Assembly (NCBI GenBank): GCA_949752735.1
Contig: OX457037.1
Coordinates: 38,922,596-38,986,595, forward strand
Source: Lumbricus terrestris
Taxonomy: Eukaryota; Annelida; Clitellata; Crassiclitellata; Lumbricidae
Direction of reading: 5' to 3'
Length of the DNA: 64,000 nucleotides
Shown here: piece by piece, positions 45,871 through 58,024 of the stretch
Layout: each line of letters begins with the position of its first letter
Position numbering within the stretch: position 1 is the first letter of the stretch
Made by a program: the position numbers and the translations under genes
The notes under the pieces: generated by a model
Told to the model about the DNA's origin: nothing
Seen by the model: the letters and a program-made list of their open reading frames with translations, nothing else
The model's database searches: none

Positions 45871-46277
45871 CAGGGCTGTACTCAAGGGTATACGCGGGTA
45901 TACGGCGTATACTCACCTCCGGGAAAAAATGACAGCATATACTCACCTCAAAAAGTGAGGGTAGACGCGGGTATACAGTGGGTACACGCAGGCAAAAATC
46001 GTGAATTACAAAGGGAAAAATCATGAAAGTAGAGCGTTTTACGCAATTTTTAAAGGTTTTCCGTACGAAATATCATGGGAAAAAACTTCAATGACTAAAA
46101 AAAGGTTGTCAGAAATTTCGGCGAATGGAAGTGGAAATTTTCCATGAAATTTCGGTCGATGGCTAAAAAAGGTCGTCAGAATTTTTGGCGGATAGAAGTG
46201 GAAATTTTTTGGCCCAAAAACTCGATTATTTCCGGTGGCAGCATGTACTCACCTCAAAAGTTCTGCGTACAGACCTG
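45871..46277. mobile_element. hAT-like MITE, CAGGGCTGTACTCAAG family (407 bp)
   Basis: The left end CAGGGCTGTACTCAAGGG and right end GTTCTGCGTACAGACCTG are imperfect inverted repeats. The flanks TGGGAGGC (45863-45870) and TGAGAGGC (46278-46285) agree at 7 of 8. 'gtatactcacctc' is repeated inside. Two tandem copies of the shared motif (near 46092 and 46160, 'gctaaaaaaggtcgtcag') are present. Confidence 0.75.
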
Positions 46278-46285
46278 TGAGAGGC

Positions 46286-48744
46286 TCATGAAATAGCCAA
46301 GTCTGTCTGTGCTTAGCTTTTAAGTGGCTCTTTATAATATTCGAAAGACTGTACAGCGAGCGTATGCTGTCAAAAAGGCCAGATAAGACTGAAGGAATCG
46401 GTTTGGTTCTTTGGCCTAAGTTATTTCGGTGGTTGTAGGGTTGAGTAAAGAGACAAAAATGTCTTTTTAGAAACTTACTTGACCGCCTACATGTACAAGG
46501 CCCTACAGCTTATCTGCGAGCGGACTATAGAGGCTGTTTGTTCAAGTCAGGGAAGACTACAATTGTTTAAGGCATAGTACTTGGATTAATGAGAGTATTT
46601 GGAGTTGATGGGTAGCTCTTGGTTTTATCTATGGCTACTTAATGATCAGCTTGTATCTCCTAACACCCTTGGAAGCGAATTACAGGCTGGCTGCTGACAT
46701 CCATGCCAGTGTAAACAGCCAGACTGCTATAAAGAGGGTTGATCCCAGGGATCAGAGTGCCTTTGTTATGGCTTGCCAGAGGTATAGGGAAGACAATTGA
46801 AGAGGCAGAAGGCAGAGTGGCAAGAGGAGGACGAGGAAGGAGAGTGGGAGGACGAAGGGAAGGAGGAGGGGAAGGGGAAATTCTTTAAGAAAGTGAATGG
46901 TCATCTAGGGCTTCACCTCGTTATGCCACTTAAGTATCTATAGATCGGAATGAAACTCTTGAAGTATCTATAAGTTTGCAATCTGTACGTGATTGTATGA
47001 GATGGAGGGTCTGTCTCTCCCACTGCTTGCCTGAGGTCTTCTATACTTCTATACAATGCAGCAGCAGCAGCAGCAGCAGTAGCAGCTACTACTGCCTATA
47101 GCAGCAGCCAATTTGTAAACCTTGCATGTCTGTCAGATGTCATGGATGCTGATTTGGGTATTTCCTATCTTCTTGGAGCATCTTTGTTCTACAAATCAGA
47201 TGTATTGTATTGTATTTATGACAATTTCTATAGGCCTAATGGTCAGTCGCAAGCTACATCAAAGATTCTTTACCCACATATTGTCAACTGTCAGCGTTAT
47301 TCAAAAGATCTCGAAAGCAGGTGCAGTTTGAACTGTTTTAAAAAATAGATTGCATTTTGATTTCCTGCAGTTATCCAGAATCAATCGGCTGTAATGGATG
47401 ATGTCTGTATGGCTTGTTCTGGTAACGTTTATGGTTTGATTTGAAGATTGTCTGAATGAAGTTAGGTATTTGCATTAAGCCACATCCGTTAATGTCGAAA
47501 AGTCTTTCCGTATTCTTAGTCAGTCTGGTTGAGACTGCATGGCCAAAATGTGAAAGGCATATATCCGCTGATAACTGGCCAAAGGTTTGCTGCTGATAAA
47601 ATGAAGAGCTCGATTGTTGTAAATCCCTAGATGATAATTATGTTTTTCATGAATGAACGCCACGATAACCAGCTGAACCGGAAGGCTTTACAAACTTTTT
47701 CGGATTGGAACTATTTCTGCCTAGAACCGTTTTGTCTGGATTTTCAGTCTGTTTGCCGCCCCCCATAGTATCCTTGGGACAGAGACTATCTGTGTGTTAG
47801 TAGACTTGTATTTCCTGCCAGTTATCTGGCTAAGTTCCTAATGGCGATAAATGACAGCACTTGTTAGTGCAAGGTATGGCTTCCAGACCTCCTGGAAGAC
47901 ATTGTATGATGGACAGACTTATTAGCCTAGCTTTGGGCTACAGCTGATTGACAAGGATTTATCAGTGGTTGAAGTGGGTTAGGCTTACAGGGCGGGGACC
48001 AAGTTGTAGGTTCAGGTTCATGTTTAGATTATAATTATCTCTGTTTCTATTATTATCTTTCTTAGGTCCATTGTTTCTAATATTTGTTATCCTATGCTTG
48101 CGTTTCATTGGGTTTGTTGTTCCGTTTGTGCCCCCTGGCGAGTTCAGCTATAGAATGAATACAATGAGTGTAGACCGTGAGGGGAAATCAGACAGCAAGG
48201 AGAAAGACTTATCGCCTGCTTTCACGTGCTGGAGGCTAAGAAGTGAGGTTACAGTGCATCATACCTGTGATGGCCTCAAGGTGTTGGTTCTTAAAAGACT
48301 ATTCCTTCAACAGTTACTTTGATAGATTAAAGCCAATTACCCGTTGCTTTCTGACTGATATGATATTACCTTATGCAGTTTCACCGGTGACATTAATAAT
48401 AGCAAATGCACTTTTTCTTGGTGTTGTTAGTTCAGGAATAAGCTGGTATCAAGTTTCTCTGATTGTAATTAGTGCTTTAGAAATTGACTTTTCTGTTAGA
48501 CCATGACTGTCGGTAGTAGTCGGTCAAGACTGTGAAAACAAAACATGGAAAATTATGTGCCGTGAACTGGAAAAATTGCCAATTTCATGGTTTTCTTTTA
48601 CCAATATGTCACACGCATTGCTGATGCTAATAGCTGTTCGTCATGGAGCTTAACTTCTATTAGCCTAGCATCAGATGTCCAAATTTTCCTTCTAAGATAA
48701 GCAGGACAAATTGCAGGGGAAATAGCCATAGAGATGTGAATAAT
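46286..48744. other. Unassigned sequence with a (CAG)n run
   Basis: A short (CAG)n run lies at 47058-47079 and a purine-rich (GGA)-like tract at 46800-46880. The 'ttatctttcttag' acceptor-like site at about 48065 precedes an 83-codon frame of no recognised family. Confidence 0.3.
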
Positions 48745-48781
48745 AATAATAGTAGTAATAATAATAAAAATAATAATAATG

Positions 48782-48816
<35 letters not shown>

Positions 48817-48834
48817 TAGTAGTTCTCAAAGCTG
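48745..48834. repeat. (TAA)n microsatellite
   Basis: About 90 bp of TAA with a few substitutions. Confidence 0.9.
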
Positions 48835-50409
48835 ATAATTATTTTTGAGGAATAATAATGATGGTAATGTATAGTTACAGATATAACTGTAACAATAATG
48901 TTGATGAATTGAGCACTTCAAGTTGTAAGGTTCTGTAAATCATTTATAATCTTCTGGGGAATTTGTTTGGCCCAGAGGACCTCAGTCTTGAGAAATATAA
49001 AAATATTAGAAAATATAATTTTATTTTTATTTTTTCTGGAGTATTTTTGGTCCCTGAGGATCAAGTGTTGGCCTACATTGGATTTATATTTAATAATAGT
49101 TATTATTTATTTTCTATGAATTTCATGATTTTTTTTCAAGAGTGTCGTAAATTATTACATGGGTCCAAAAAAATAATAGTCATCATCACTTCAATATCAG
49201 ATATATAAAACAATGTGTTATTTTAGTTATACTGATGTTAAAAATAGTATGAATAATATTCATAATAGTACCTTATATTCATAATAGTACCTTATAGCTG
49301 TTTGTTAGTCTGCCTAACTATCCTTCCGTTAACCTTGTGGCTAATATTTGGACAACATACCCTGTTATACTTTTCCATTAGCCATATGCTTTATGCTCAT
49401 TCCTTTCAGTGACCAGCATGTCTTATTGCCTTTTTCCATTAGCCACATGTCACATCCAGTCGCTCTCTTAGCCACATGTCTTATTCTGACTGTCAGCCTT
49501 AGACTTTTATTAGCCATTATATCATATAATGCAGATTGTTTCTTGCTGGGAGGTGTCCAAACGAGGACTTTAGTTTCCAATTAGCCTAGAATTCTATTAG
49601 GAGTAGACTATAGGCTGTTGGAGTAATGTTTCCTCTTCCCTTCCTGCTTCCCTTTCTGCATGCTTCCCATTTTCTCTGTCGCCCTCGGGGGAATTCTGGG
49701 TAACGGCTGTGCTAACGTTTAGCCCTGTGCTATCTTTCCGGATGTCACGTGCTGGTCTTCCCACCTCCTATCCGGTCCATATCCGATGTCTTTTGAGACT
49801 TTGTCAAATCAGATTGATGTCTCCACGGCCTCATATTGATTTCTCTCACACGCCATGGCTACTCCTCGCACACTTCTTCAGGATACAGAACGAAGCGCAC
49901 GCGCGTGCATGTGTGTGCGTGTGTGTGGCATTGTCCATGTGCCTGCTTATGTGTGCGTGTCTGTCTGTGCGGCTGTGTCTGTCTGCATGGCTTGCTTTCA
50001 TGAACACTGGTGTCAGATTGATGTTGTTATTACAGGGAATCAGTCTACAAGTGGTTGGTCTGGTAAGGAGACAGCGCATGAGTGATGAATTGATTTGTTT
50101 TTCTTGGGGATGCTGCTATGATATCTTCCCTGCCTTACTACTCCACCGCTGTTGGGGGGTGGGAGGGGGTGCTGGAGGGGGGGAAGTGTTGTGTTTGACC
50201 GGCCCAACAGACATGCTGTGAATGATAGGGTAGTCTTACGGCTGCTGGGCTCGACTGCTATTCTAGAGGATGATGGTTCACAACCTAGCTTGAGCAGTTG
50301 TATAATTATTTCAGGACATCCATGATCCAAGTTATTTTTGAATGTGTGTAAATGTATGTATGAATGTATTAATGTGTGTATGAATGTTTTTGATATGTAT
50401 GTATGTATT
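48835..50409. other. Unassigned sequence
   Basis: TG/CA-rich stretch at 49896-49990. The 170-codon plus-strand frame at 49709-50221 crosses it and a G-rich segment, without recognised motifs. Confidence 0.3.
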
Positions 50410-50615
50410 CGTTCATCCATTCATTCAAGTATTTATATAGCGCCTCTTCAGGGAAACTACTCAGAGGCGCTCCCGACTCCAGCACGGACAAACAGAACAG
50501 TTTTTAAGTGCTTATAGAATGTGTCAGAGAGTGATCTATGGAACAGGCGCAGCTCAAGGGGAGGGCATTCCATACCATCGCGCCAACCACAGAAAAAGCA
50601 CGACTCTACATGATG
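50410..50615 (-). mobile_element. CR1/L2-like LINE 3' end with (GAAT) tail, minus strand
   Basis: On the minus strand the relic reads PLELRLFHRSLSDTFYKHLK then TVLFVRAGVGSASE, equivalent to the 'LPLTLR...F...LKS..F..WAG..SE' C-terminus. It is followed by GTCGGGAGCGCCTCTGAGTA and 'ctgaagaggcgctatataaa', then 'gaatgaatgg'. The coding end is the same 3' module that the SINE tails copy. Confidence 0.8.
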
Positions 50616-50728
50616 TATATTTGTATGTATGTTTGTATGTATGTATGTTTGTATGTATGTATGTATGTATGTATGTATGTATGTATGTATGTATGTATGT
50701 ATGTATGTATGTATGTATGAATGTATGA
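50616..50728. repeat. (ATGT)n microsatellite
   Basis: About 110 bp of TATG with few interruptions, directly next to the LINE fragment. Confidence 0.95.
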
Positions 50729-50806
50729 CTATGACAGTGTATGTATGTTTATATGCATGTGCAATGTGCATGTATTATTGTATATGCTTGGTTTGTGTAC
50801 ATAAGT

Positions 50807-51385
50807 ATTGTAGATGTTAAAAATGGTAAAACCGTATAAAAACCGAAAAAAACAAGATTTTTCCAAAATATAAAAAAATGGAAAATATGAGAGAGAGAAA
50901 TGGGAAAAGAAAATAATTCAACTTTGTTGCATCTTTTACTGTATTTTAAAATAAAAAATCTTGTTTATTCAATTTGATTTTAATCAGCAAATGACACAAC
51001 TTTATTAGTAAACACTAAGCAACATTAATCTATGACCATGAGTTTACTTCTTATAACTTTGGTTTAATAAGAAATTGAGAAATTAAAATATTTAAATTTT
51101 TTAAAATTTCTATTGTGAATTTAAGTCCGCAAAGGCCATGCTGACATAAACGTTGGCAATTAGTTAAAAGCTAAACTTTGTAAGTATGGTCTATAGAGTG
51201 TTTTTAACTAAAAAATTTACTTAAAATTTGTACTTATATATGAACTTGATATAAAATTCTATGTATAAATTTAACTTCTTGTACTAAGCTATTTATTTCT
51301 CAAATGATGACATTAAAACGACGGTCAAAATGTGAAGTCAATTAGCTGCATCTTTGAAAGTATCTAAATTGTTTACTTTATATGG
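50807..51385 (+). mobile_element. hAT-like element, CATAGATGTAAAAAACG family, copy 3 (3' decayed)
   Basis: The left end 'attgtagatgttaaaaa' and the body ('gaaaataattcaactttgtt', 'caaatgacacaactttatta') align with the 23903 copy. The right terminus is unclear and abuts a SINE. No target duplication is found. Confidence 0.65.
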
Positions 51386-51390
51386 ACATT

Positions 51391-51565
51391 TGTGAGGTGC
51401 GGTGGATTAATGGGTGTTCGTTGCCTTGCAGCCGAAGGGTTGCAGGTTCGAATCCACCTCAAAGCCATGTAGGGACCTTGAGCAAGTCCTACAATCGCAA
51501 TTGCTCAGTGCTAGGGGTGAAACTCCCATTCAGTGTCCGTGCTGTAGTTGGGAGCGCCACCTCGG
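51391..51565 (+). mobile_element. tRNA-derived SINE
   Basis: 'gaggtgcggtggattaatgg' (A-box region), TTGCAGGTTCGAATCCACC (B box), then 'gtagggaccttgagcaagtc', CAGTGTCCGTGCTGTAGTTG and GGGAGCGCC. The copy stops just before the 'cttgaagg' tail. Confidence 0.8.
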
Positions 51566-51839
51566 CCGTAATGATGTCACTGACCATACACTGTCAGTGG
51601 GAGGCTTAGGTGGCGAGGAACAGACTGGCCAATCAGCCTCTTAAATTGCTGAGGCTGAGAAACTGAGGTTGTTAACACTGATTTAGCTGCCAATCAGGAT
51701 AGCTTAGGGTACTGTTGTTGTTATTCCTCTAAGTTAACAATGTTGGTTGAACTCATTGTTTTGCGATGCATCATTTAACATTGTTAACTTTATCGTATGC
51801 AGCATGGTAGTCTTTGTGGTAATGCTCTGGATCTATATA

Positions 51840-51990
51840 TACACTGGTATAGCTTCTCAAGACTTTTCTTTTCGACCAGGTCTGGGTTGGGAGCGCCTCT
51901 GTGTAGAGATCTTGAAGGGCAATATAAATTTATTTGATTGATTGGTTGCTTGATTGATTGATTGATTAATTGATTGATTCATTCATTCAT
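51840..51990 (+). mobile_element. LINE 3' tail with (GATT)n
   Basis: 'tggtatagcttctcaagact' then GGTTGGGAGCGCCTCTGTGT and 'gatcttgaagggcaatataa', followed by (GATT)n at about 51936-51975. The tail repeat differs from the usual (GAAT)n. Confidence 0.65.
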
Positions 51991-53607
51991 ATAATTTATT
52001 ATAATCAAACAATTGTGTGCTTGAGCATGCTGAGTGGATTTGCCCAGCCGTGAATATTTAAATTATGATTTTACGTATATTGCACAATGCACATAATGAG
52101 TGGAATAAATGAATAATAAAAGAAATTGTTTTGACTAAAACATCGTGGCTTGTTAAATTAATCAACCAACCCCATTTGAAGCGACTAGATCGATGGTTGC
52201 TGACTGCATGCTGAGGCCGCGAGAATGAAATGGCTAGAACTGAAATTACATCTTGTGGCTCAGATTGCATTTTCCTGCAATGCGTGCTGTGAAACAAGAG
52301 ACATAATGACTCAATGAGCATCTACTTTTGTTGCTGATGATGCATTTTGACCCAACAATCATAAACAGTAGTAGTAGCTGTTGTTGTTGTTGAAGTAAAA
52401 GCCGTATTGATGATGATAATAATATAATCGACAGCAACAGCAACGTGACTGTCATTAATCTTTTGCAGGTGGTCCTATACATAGACGATTATATTTATAC
52501 ACTCGACCAAAAATAAGCTGTTAAATGTCGTCGCTTATTTTTGCTTGAATATATGTAATCGTTTTATGCAATAAAATGCATTTGCGCTTGCCAGACGCAA
52601 ATAAAGGCTACTTACTTACTTACTTACATTCCTTGTTATGCCAGATTGCAAGATTTTTCATATCTCTTATATGTGGAGCATATGTTTTTTGTCGCATCAA
52701 TTGCCTGTATATGCACACTTGTACCCGTACTACTTGTGTTTCTTTGCCCTCTAATAAACAAATACTAAAATTATGTAAAAGTTTCAAGATTGTCAGTGAG
52801 GTTATAGCACAGAGAAGTAATAGTGTATAATCGTCACGCTCCTGAATAAGTGTGTGCCCTGCACTTAACTTTGAAGCAATGCTTTAGAAATTTGAAATTT
52901 ATGAATGATCATCACAGTGATGGTATTAAATAGTATGCCTAATAATACATATTGGAGAAGAATATTCGCAATGTATTTATGTATATGAACATTTATATAG
53001 CGCCTTACAATAACCTCATGAAGTCCAATATCATTTGTTTGTGGTGAATGGTTGATTGAAAGACCTCCTAGTCTCTTTGAAGTCAGTAGCCCCAGGCGTG
53101 GACTCCAGAATTTTGTATTGAGACGTCAGTGTCCAGGTTAAAGGTCAGAGATGTGTTGCTTTTGTGCCAGAGCCGGTAATTGCGTTGGCGAGTAGAAAGG
53201 ACGGATGACTTGGATCTGGTGGACCACCAAGAAAGTCGAGACCTCATAGGTTGGAAATGGAAATTGATTGGTCTTATCCACTGATAAGATTGCAATTCCC
53301 TTATTGATGTGTCCTTCCATGTGTCTGGTCTGTTTCTTCAGCCACCAAAATGGAACGTAAGACTGAGGAGGTCAGTGCATGGTAAATACCATTCCATCGT
53401 CAGACCATCTGACCAAAGGCTGGGGTCAGATAGTGAACCCTTGGGAGTTCATTAATCAGCAGTTATGGAGGAGATAGGAACAAACAGATTCAAAGTTCAT
53501 GACACCCTGGAAAATAAGTTAATGTTCTTCAATTTCTGTTGTTGCCAAACCAGGGAAAGGAATGTAGGATTCTCAGTTGCGTAGGTGAACACTCTGAATG
53601 TAGGCTA
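51991..53607. other. Unassigned sequence
   Basis: Short (GTT)n (52380-52393) and (ACTT)n (52610-52626) tracts. 'catttatatagcgccttac' at 52988-53010 resembles a LINE/SINE tail in inverted orientation. Confidence 0.35.
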
Positions 53608-53750
53608 CATCATAGTTCTAAGTCTTTCAGTATGGTTATTGCAATTGCAATTGCATCATAGTTCTAAGTCTTTCAGTATAGTTATTGTAATTGCAACTGC
53701 ATCATAGTTCTAAGTCTTTCAGTATAGAGTTATTGTAATTGCAATTGAGC
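53608..53750. repeat. 46-bp tandem repeat, three copies
   Basis: The unit starts CATCATAGTTCTAAGTCTTT and ends 'gtaattgcaattg'. Starts at 53608, 53654 and 53700. The copies differ by a few bases. Confidence 0.9.
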
Positions 53751-54081
53751 TTTTGTATAACTTTACTTAAAACTGAGATGCAATTGGCACGTATCAGCTG
53801 ATTTGATGTCAAGTTGTCATTAAAAACAAAATTCATCAATTGTCAATCGTTCAAAGAACTGGAACATTTTACCAGCGCAGGCTCAAGCTCGTAGGTGAAA
53901 CAAACCAAAAAGCTTCCCACCAGAGTTCACAGATATTCAGAGTCCCCAGCAGAGGTAGAAAGCAAGCAAGCAAGCAATTGTGTCCTCTCTACATTATAGC
54001 CCGACAAGTACATGATGCCCGCCAGTGCACGCCAGTGCACGATGGCCTCACTGGTACATTTGGCCTGGTTGGTACTAGGAG

Positions 54082-54230
54082 TCAGTGGCGTTGCGAGGAA
54101 TTTATTATGGGGGAGGAGGTTTGTGGGTTTTATGGCCTGACCGGATGCCCTTTCTGACACTAACTCAACAGTATTACAGTAAATAAAATGGGAATAAAGT
54201 AACAAAGAGAATAACGTAAGAAAAACAATT
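54082..54230 (-). mobile_element. hAT-like MITE, CAGTGGCGTAGCCAGG family, truncated copy 2
   Basis: It begins CAGTGGCGTTGCGAGGAATT and continues with 'ttatggcctgaccggatgcc' then 'ctttctgacactaactcaac', the reverse complement of the 37728 element. The other end is missing after about 54230. Confidence 0.75.
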
Positions 54231-55206
54231 GATCTGGTTCTGTGTTTCACTTGTTCTGTATTTCACTGCCTGGGTTTGTGTCATACTGGCTTCCTGTTCT
54301 TGCACCCTCTGGTCATTTAGGAGATTTCTAAAATGTCCCTTCAAGGTTATCTACTCAGAAGCACTCTGCTCTAATGCTATTTTTGTGCTGTTCTGGTTTG
54401 CAGTTGTGTTTTCTAATTATTTAAACTTTATCTGCAAGATAATGCAGCTATGTATGCTGTAGGCATTAATCAATGGCACGTTGCAATCGTGGATTTAAGG
54501 TTAATTGCTCAAGGTCATGACAGTTCCCTATTTCCAGTAGAGTTTCAGATGCCCTTAGAGTTAAATGATTGGCTGTGTAATGGATGGAAAAGCAAATAGA
54601 CAGGCCATGGATCCTGTTGGTCTGGCTAATTGATGAATCATGTACACATCACGTACAGATCAGCAGGTCCAGCTATAGCTGTCGTCTGTTAGATCTGAAA
54701 ATCACGTCCAAGATCGATGCTGTTTCCATGAGAAAGGGCTCCAGATTAGAGGACTTCTGCTTCATCCCCTGGGGCGGCTCAGCTCTCGGCTTTCTGTCTT
54801 ACTTCAAACCCTATCTGAAAAACCACAGAACAGGATCTTAATGACATCTGGACTGTATATAGCAGACTTTTAATATGTAATACGATACTTATAGGCACAA
54901 TTTGGTGTGTTTGATTGCATTTGTATATATGCGTATAGCAACGTAAGTATATCTATGTATATATGTATTGTGTGTATCTGTACAGTCATATAGACGTATA
55001 TACATAGGGAAGCTATTTAAAGATGCCCTCTAATTCAACCAGCTTTTATTCATCTCTGCTTCATGGTCTTCAGAAATTTTTGAAGCGATTGCAGAAAAAG
55101 TTTTGTGTCGTGTTGCACTTTACATTTTAAGATGAACTAGCTCAATACAACTAATTAGATTTATGTTATTCTAACTTGTGAAGTCTAATAATTTTTGGAA
55201 GATTTT
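54231..55206. other. Unassigned sequence
   Basis: No recognised gene. An 85-codon frame at 54584-54841 shows no known domain. Confidence 0.3.
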
Positions 55207-55318
55207 TTACTTTTACAGAAAATACTCTGGATATACTCTGGATATACTCTGGATATACTCCGGATATACTCTGTATATATTCTGGATATACTCTGGATAT
55301 ACTCTGGATATATTCTGA
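55207..55318. repeat. 12-bp minisatellite (CTCTGGATATA)n
   Basis: About nine copies of 'tactctggatat' with substitutions (ccgg, tgta, ttctgg). Confidence 0.9.
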
Positions 55319-55595
55319 CTTTGCTTCTGCCTGATTGCTGTTAAAATTGCCGTTGTGAACAGAGTTCATCAGCAAACAAGCAGTGCTGAGCTGAGCAGAA
55401 TTAATAATTATTTGAGTCACCAGTGGGGGACAATAACTTCTGCACATACTTGTATACAGAGTCCAATGAATGGATTCTTATATTATATTATATTGCTACT
55501 ATTCTTATATTGTATTATATTTATACTATTATATATACCGGTATATGAAACTCAGGAGTCACCCAGAACTGTTTAACTACTCCGCCACTGTTCGT

Positions 55596-55680
55596 TCTCT
55601 GCCAGTGCCAGTCCCAAGCCTGGATAAAAGAGGAGGGCAACACTAATCCTCTTTGATGTGACAGTGTCTCGTTAAATAGC
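55596..55680 (+). repeat. LINE-tail-like dispersed repeat, diverged copy
   Basis: CTCTGCCAGTGCCAGTCCC, then CCTGGATAAAAGAGGAGGGC, then 'taatcctctttgatgtgac'. Same family as 213 and 5143. Confidence 0.55.
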
Positions 55681-56636
55681 AACTAGCAATCCAAAACAGT
55701 AAATTAAAATACATTATTGTGGGTATCTATACAGTCATAATAGACATAGGAAAGCTATATAAAGATGCCCTCTGATTCAACCAGCCACTTCTGGCAATTG
55801 TGTGTGTGGGGGGGGTCATTCTCCCGACTCTCCCAGTTTTAGACACCACTAATCACATGACTGTGTGCGTTACGAGTAAGCCCTATGTCTGCTCTTTGCT
55901 TTCTCGTATTCACAACCAGCATTATAGCATGTGCTGTGGAGTAGTAAGTAGATCCATGTCCGTTGCTCACATAACTCACCATGCAATCAAATGTCTGGGT
56001 CTGTTGCATGCGCATTGCCTTGGCATAATACTAGATTATAGACCACCCCCCACCCTCTTAGGTAATGCATCTTTATGGGATTCTTGTGCGCTCTATACAG
56101 AGAGTTCAGCCTGTTTACTTCCAGTGCATTTTGCTGAAGGTCTGCTTCTTTCATCCACCAGTTTTCACGCTTGTTCGGTTGCATTTGTCAGGATGGCAAC
56201 CGGGCGGCTCCTGCCTTTCGCTGCTGCCTGCGTAATCCTTCAGCCCCCGTCCGTATACGACGACGACGACGTCATGTAGGAAATCGTAATTCTGCTTAGC
56301 ACGGGAAATAAATGAGCAATAACATAGGCTGTTGATTGCCGGTTGCAAGGCACACGTCGTCGTCGTCTGCTCGTAATTTATTCCGCTCTGCAGTTCCTTG
56401 TCGAGGAGCCGTGTGCAGCCAATAAGGAGATGGGTAGGTAGGTAGGTTAATGGTCCCATTGTCTGGTAGCATGCTGCGATAATGTTGCGCCATTGCTGGA
56501 TTGTTGGTGCCTTTGGGAAGTTATAAAAGGAATATATATATATATATATAAAATATATATATAGAACTTACATGCATATATACATATATAAATTATATAT
56601 TTATTCATTTATTGTATGTACATGTACAATGTATGT
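55681..56636. other. Unassigned sequence
   Basis: A 159-codon plus-strand frame at 55800-56279 has no recognised motif. (TA)n tract at 56530-56575. Confidence 0.3.
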
Positions 56637-56853
56637 ATGAGTGCTTGCTGGCGCGCCCTTGAAGATTTATACTCGGAGGCGCTCCCGACTACAGCATGGA
56701 CACTGGATCTGAGTTTCACGTCGTCCAGTTGGAGCGCATGACAAATGTGAGTGAAAAACTTGCACAGAGTCCCTATGCTGCGGCTTGAGATTGATTCGAA
56801 CCTGCAACCTTCCATCTCCAGGGCACTGAACATACCCCTACACCATCGTGCCC
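56637..56853 (-). mobile_element. tRNA-derived SINE, minus strand
   Basis: On the minus strand, GATGGTGTAGGGGTATGTTC (A box), GGTTGCAGGTTCGAATCAAT (B box), 'gcatagggactctgtgcaag', GTCCATGCTGTAGTCGGGAG then CGCCTCCGAGTA and 'cttcaagggcgcgcc'. The copy includes a small internal insertion near 56720-56745. Confidence 0.75.
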
Positions 56854-57385
56854 CACAAGATATATAAATTATTTATATCTATATATAATAGAGAGAGACA
56901 GTCTCAGACAGACAGATAGAGACATCCATCCATCAAGGGCATAGATTGTTCAGTTGTTGGTTTGGTGACATTATCTTCATGACAAAGATTCATCACATTC
57001 AGAACCAATATCTGATGCTAAATGAGCAGCAGCCTGTTATCATCATTTGGCAACTGTAATATATGAGGCTAGACTTTGTGTAATGGTTTTGTAATTAGCA
57101 CACCCCCTATGTATACATTACCATTCCAAACTGGACCATTGTTTTAAATGTATTGTTGAGAATGAATTTTTTGTTCAGGCATTACTACACGAGGTCTAAT
57201 AGCTCATATATTAATATATTACAGTCACCCTCAACTTTCACTGCCTTTTTTAGCGAAGTAACTGCCAAACATTTTCAATCATTTACAAATTTTATCTGAC
57301 ATCAATCGGTGGTGTGTCTGTAGGTTTTACTGACAACAAACGAGTATGATGCGAATAATAAATTGCAAATTACCATGATCTGTCT
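56854..57385. other. Unassigned sequence
   Basis: No recognised gene or repeat. Confidence 0.3.
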
Positions 57386-58024
57386 TTAAATACCATACTT
57401 TACCTACAATACAGTATCCTGTTCATATTACCATACTCTACCGCAGGTTGAGAATTGCCAGGGGGTTTAGGGGGTTCAGCACCTAGTCTTTCTTAGGACC
57501 CCACAGTGGTCATTGCACAACCCATCTCCACATAAATCAACATGCCTGTAAATCAACGTCTGACCATACCTCCAGTTAATTCTTTTTACAGTCTACCTAC
57601 AGTACCATAAATCTACCTACAATAATATAATCTACATAAAATACCATACTCTACCTACAATACCATGATCTACCTACAATACCATACCCTAACTGCAATG
57701 TCATACCCTTCCTACGATACCATAATCTACCTACAATTTACCATAATCTACCTACAATACCATACTCTATCTACAATACCATAATCTACATACAATACCA
57801 CACCCTACCTGCATTGTCATACCCTACCTACGATACCATAATCTGCCTACAATTTACCATGATCTGCCTACAATTTACCATAATCTACATACAATAACAT
57901 ACTCTACCTACAATACCATAATCTACCTACAATACCATAATCTGCCTACAATACCATACTCTACTTGCAATGCCATACCCTACCTACAATGCCATACTAT
58001 ACCTGCAATGCCATACCCTACCTG
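57386..58024. repeat. 19-bp minisatellite (TACCTACAATACCATAATC)n
   Basis: About two dozen or more units, some expanded by 'tt' (CAATTTACC) or altered (GCAATGTCATACCC). The array is split by the dispersed repeat D at 57445-57560: a few units lie left of it and the bulk right. Larger blocks are duplicated (for example around 57690 and 57810). Confidence 0.85.
57445..57560 (+). repeat. Dispersed repeat D, plus strand
   Basis: GAATTGCCAGGGGGTTTAG, then 'cctagtctttcttaggaccc' and 'ctccacataaatcaacatg', shared with the 63405 copy. It interrupts the 19-bp array. Confidence 0.6.

Noticed and set aside
49709..50221. 170-codon plus-strand frame
   Set aside because: Its middle is a TG-rich Cys/Val run and the end is G-rich; no recognised domain.
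55800..56279. 159-codon plus-strand frame
   Set aside because: No motif, no Kozak-supported start or splice signals; consistent with chance.
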